From DATJBC01 sp035515515 (GTDB lineage: Bacteria; Actinomycetota; Acidimicrobiia; Acidimicrobiales; UBA8190), in assembly GCA_035515515.1 (NCBI GenBank), contig DATJBC010000168.1, forward strand, positions 1 through 13,654: a stretch of DNA of 13,654 nucleotides. The letters run 5' to 3'. The notes under the pieces were generated by a model. That model saw only the letters and a list, made by a program, of their open reading frames with translations, ran no database searches and was not told the origin of the DNA. Position numbers and translations under genes: made by a program. Below, piece after piece: positions 12,463-13,654 of the stretch (its first letter is position 1; every line of letters starts with the position of its first letter).

Positions 12463-13614
12463 ATGTTCGACGCACGCAGCACGACCGAGATCGACGCCTG
12501 GCTCGAGGAGCTGTGGGAGGCGCGCGGCACCGACCTTCTGCTCTCCTCGGGGGCACCGCCCCTGCTGCGCATCGACGGGGAGATGCGCCCCGCCACCGGT
12601 GGGGAACTGTTCAACCCGGTGTCGGTGGAGCGGATCGTCAAGCAGGTGGTGGGGCCCGACCTGGTGCGACGCTACGAGGCCGAGCGCGAGCTCGACTTCG
12701 CCTTCTCCTGGCGCGAGAAAGCCCGCCTGCGCTGCAACGCCTTCCACCAGCGCGACACCTGCTCCCTGGCCCTGCGGATCATCCCCTACGACATCCCCGG
12801 GTTCGCCCAGCTGGGCATCCCCCCGGCGGTGGAGTCGCTCGTCGACCTGCCCATGGGGCTCGTCATCGTCACGGGGCCGACGGGATCGGGGAAGTCGACC
12901 ACCCTGGCGGCGATGCTCGACTACATCAACCGGACGCGCCGGTGCCACATCGTCACCATCGAGGACCCCATCGAGTACGTGCATTCCAACCACCGCTCGG
13001 CCGTCAGCCAGCGCGAGGTCGGCACCGACACCGAGTCCTTCGACCGGGCGCTGCGGTCGGTGCTGCGCGAGGACCCCGACGTCCTGCTCGTGGGCGAGAT
13101 GCGCGACCAGGAATCCATCGCCACCACGCTCACCATCGCCGAGACCGGGCACCTGGTGTTCGCCACCCTGCACACCAACGACAGCGCCCAGGCCCTCGAC
13201 CGCATCGTGGACATCTTCCCCTCGGACCGCCGGGAGCAGATCCAGGTCCAGCTGGCGTCGACGCTCGAGGGCGTCATCTACCAGCGCCTCGTGCCGCGGC
13301 TCGAAGGCGGGCTGGTGGCCGCCTACGAGGTGCTCATCGCCAACCACGCCGTGCGCAACCTCGTCCGTGAGGGCAAGACCCGCCAGCTGCGCAACGTCGT
13401 CTCCACGCACCAGTCCGAGGGCATGCAGACCCTCGAGATGGGGCTGAACGCCCTCATGGCCGAGGAATTGATCGACTACGAGACGGCGCTGCGGATGAGC
13501 CTCTACCCCAAGGAGCTCGAGAAGCCCCGGCGCTTCGCCTCACCAGGCGACTTCGAGGCCGTTGGCCAGGCCGTGGGGGCCGGACGGGAGAACCCCCGGA
13601 CGACGTCGTTCTGA
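12463..13614 (+). CDS. pilT: PilT-like twitching motility ATPase
   Basis: Predicted 383-residue hexameric retraction ATPase of the type IV pilus, acting at the cytoplasmic face of the pilus base. The N-terminal PAS-like domain begins with the family pattern DLLLSSGAPPLLRIDGEMRP. The Walker A motif is GPTGSGKST (G138-T146, with K144). The Asp box is TIEDPIEY, the Walker B VLLVGEMRD has E212, and the His box is GHLVFATLHTNDSAQALDRIVD. The AVRNLVREGK segment near the C-terminus corresponds to the AIRNLIRE motif characteristic of PilT rather than PilB. The length is a little above the usual 340-370. ATG 12463 is chosen because it aligns with family starts, although its ribosome-binding site (GGCGGC) is weak. 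GTG 12406 would add 19 Arg/Ala-rich residues. A PilU-like paralogue is the main alternative. Confidence 0.9.
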   Translation: MFDARSTTEIDAWLEELWEARGTDLLLSSGAPPLLRIDGEMRPATGGELFNPVSVERIVKQVVGPDLVRRYEAERELDFAFSWREKARLRCNAFHQRDTCSLALRIIPYDIPGFAQLGIPPAVESLVDLPMGLVIVTGPTGSGKSTTLAAMLDYINRTRRCHIVTIEDPIEYVHSNHRSAVSQREVGTDTESFDRALRSVLREDPDVLLVGEMRDQESIATTLTIAETGHLVFATLHTNDSAQALDRIVDIFPSDRREQIQVQLASTLEGVIYQRLVPRLEGGLVAAYEVLIANHAVRNLVREGKTRQLRNVVSTHQSEGMQTLEMGLNALMAEELIDYETALRMSLYPKELEKPRRFASPGDFEAVGQAVGAGRENPRTTSF

Positions 13615-13637
13615 TCGGACGGGGGGAGGGACGGGGC

Positions 13638-13654
13638 ATGGTGGGAGTTCGGAA
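13638..13654 (+). CDS. Start of a downstream gene cut by the window end
   Basis: ATG at 13638 follows GGGGGGAGGG (13621-13630) at a suitable distance, 23 nt after the pilT stop on the same strand. Only M-V-G-V-R can be read. The spacing suggests a second gene in the same operon, possibly another pilus gene, but the sequence cannot identify it. Confidence 0.45.

Noticed and set aside
12384..12463. ATG 12384 or GTG 12406 as the pilT start
   Set aside because: ATG 12384 is in another frame and soon stops. GTG 12406 adds Arg/Ala-rich residues not typical of the family and has no clear ribosome-binding site.

Overview
The window is very GC-rich, densely coding DNA that looks like a chromosomal segment of a high-GC actinomycete. 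An Acidimicrobiia-like lineage is my best guess. The reasons are the strong G/C third-position bias, a decaprenyl-phosphate phosphoribosyltransferase, TANNNT-type -10 boxes, a Gram-positive-style secreted protein with Thr/Pro linkers, and tandem 'GGGYWLV.DGGVFSYGDA' repeats that I associate with secreted proteins of Acidimicrobiia and relatives. The lineage is an inference.

Positions 1-4554 hold cell-surface carbohydrate functions, all on the + strand. They are the tail of a membrane protein, a GT-C type (family 39-like) membrane glycosyltransferase, a secreted GH26-like glycoside hydrolase with its own N-terminal beta domain, and a UbiA-superfamily DPPR synthase. Strong hairpins follow the first two genes.

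Positions 4555-7375 are the most interesting part. A long non-coding leader carries short tandem repeats, a WhiG/FliA (sigma-28)-like promoter candidate and a clear cyclic-di-GMP-I (GEMM) riboswitch at about 5018-5104. Downstream lies a second GH26-like protein whose catalytic domain aligns without gaps to the first (about 78% identical by hand count). It is fused to a Thr/Pro linker, an FN3 domain, a second linker and five 42-residue GYWL repeats. The start codon is best placed at GTG 5183. An upstream TTG at 5081 would lie inside the aptamer.

Positions 7376-11929 hold a 1164-residue hybrid histidine kinase (two TM helices, three GAF, PAS, HisKA, HATPase, REC). It converges, with only 3 bp between stop codons, on an OmpR/PhoB-type response regulator on the - strand.

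Positions 11930-13654 hold a small unrecognised Cys-containing protein with a TTG start and a perfect 13-bp inverted repeat just inside the gene, then a PilT-like twitching ATPase, then the first codons of another gene.

As a working model (inference), c-di-GMP controls, through the riboswitch and possibly also through a sigma-28-type factor, an exported glycan-active adhesin-like enzyme. It is encoded near envelope-glycan, two-component and type IV pilus functions, which would suit a surface-attachment or biofilm locus.
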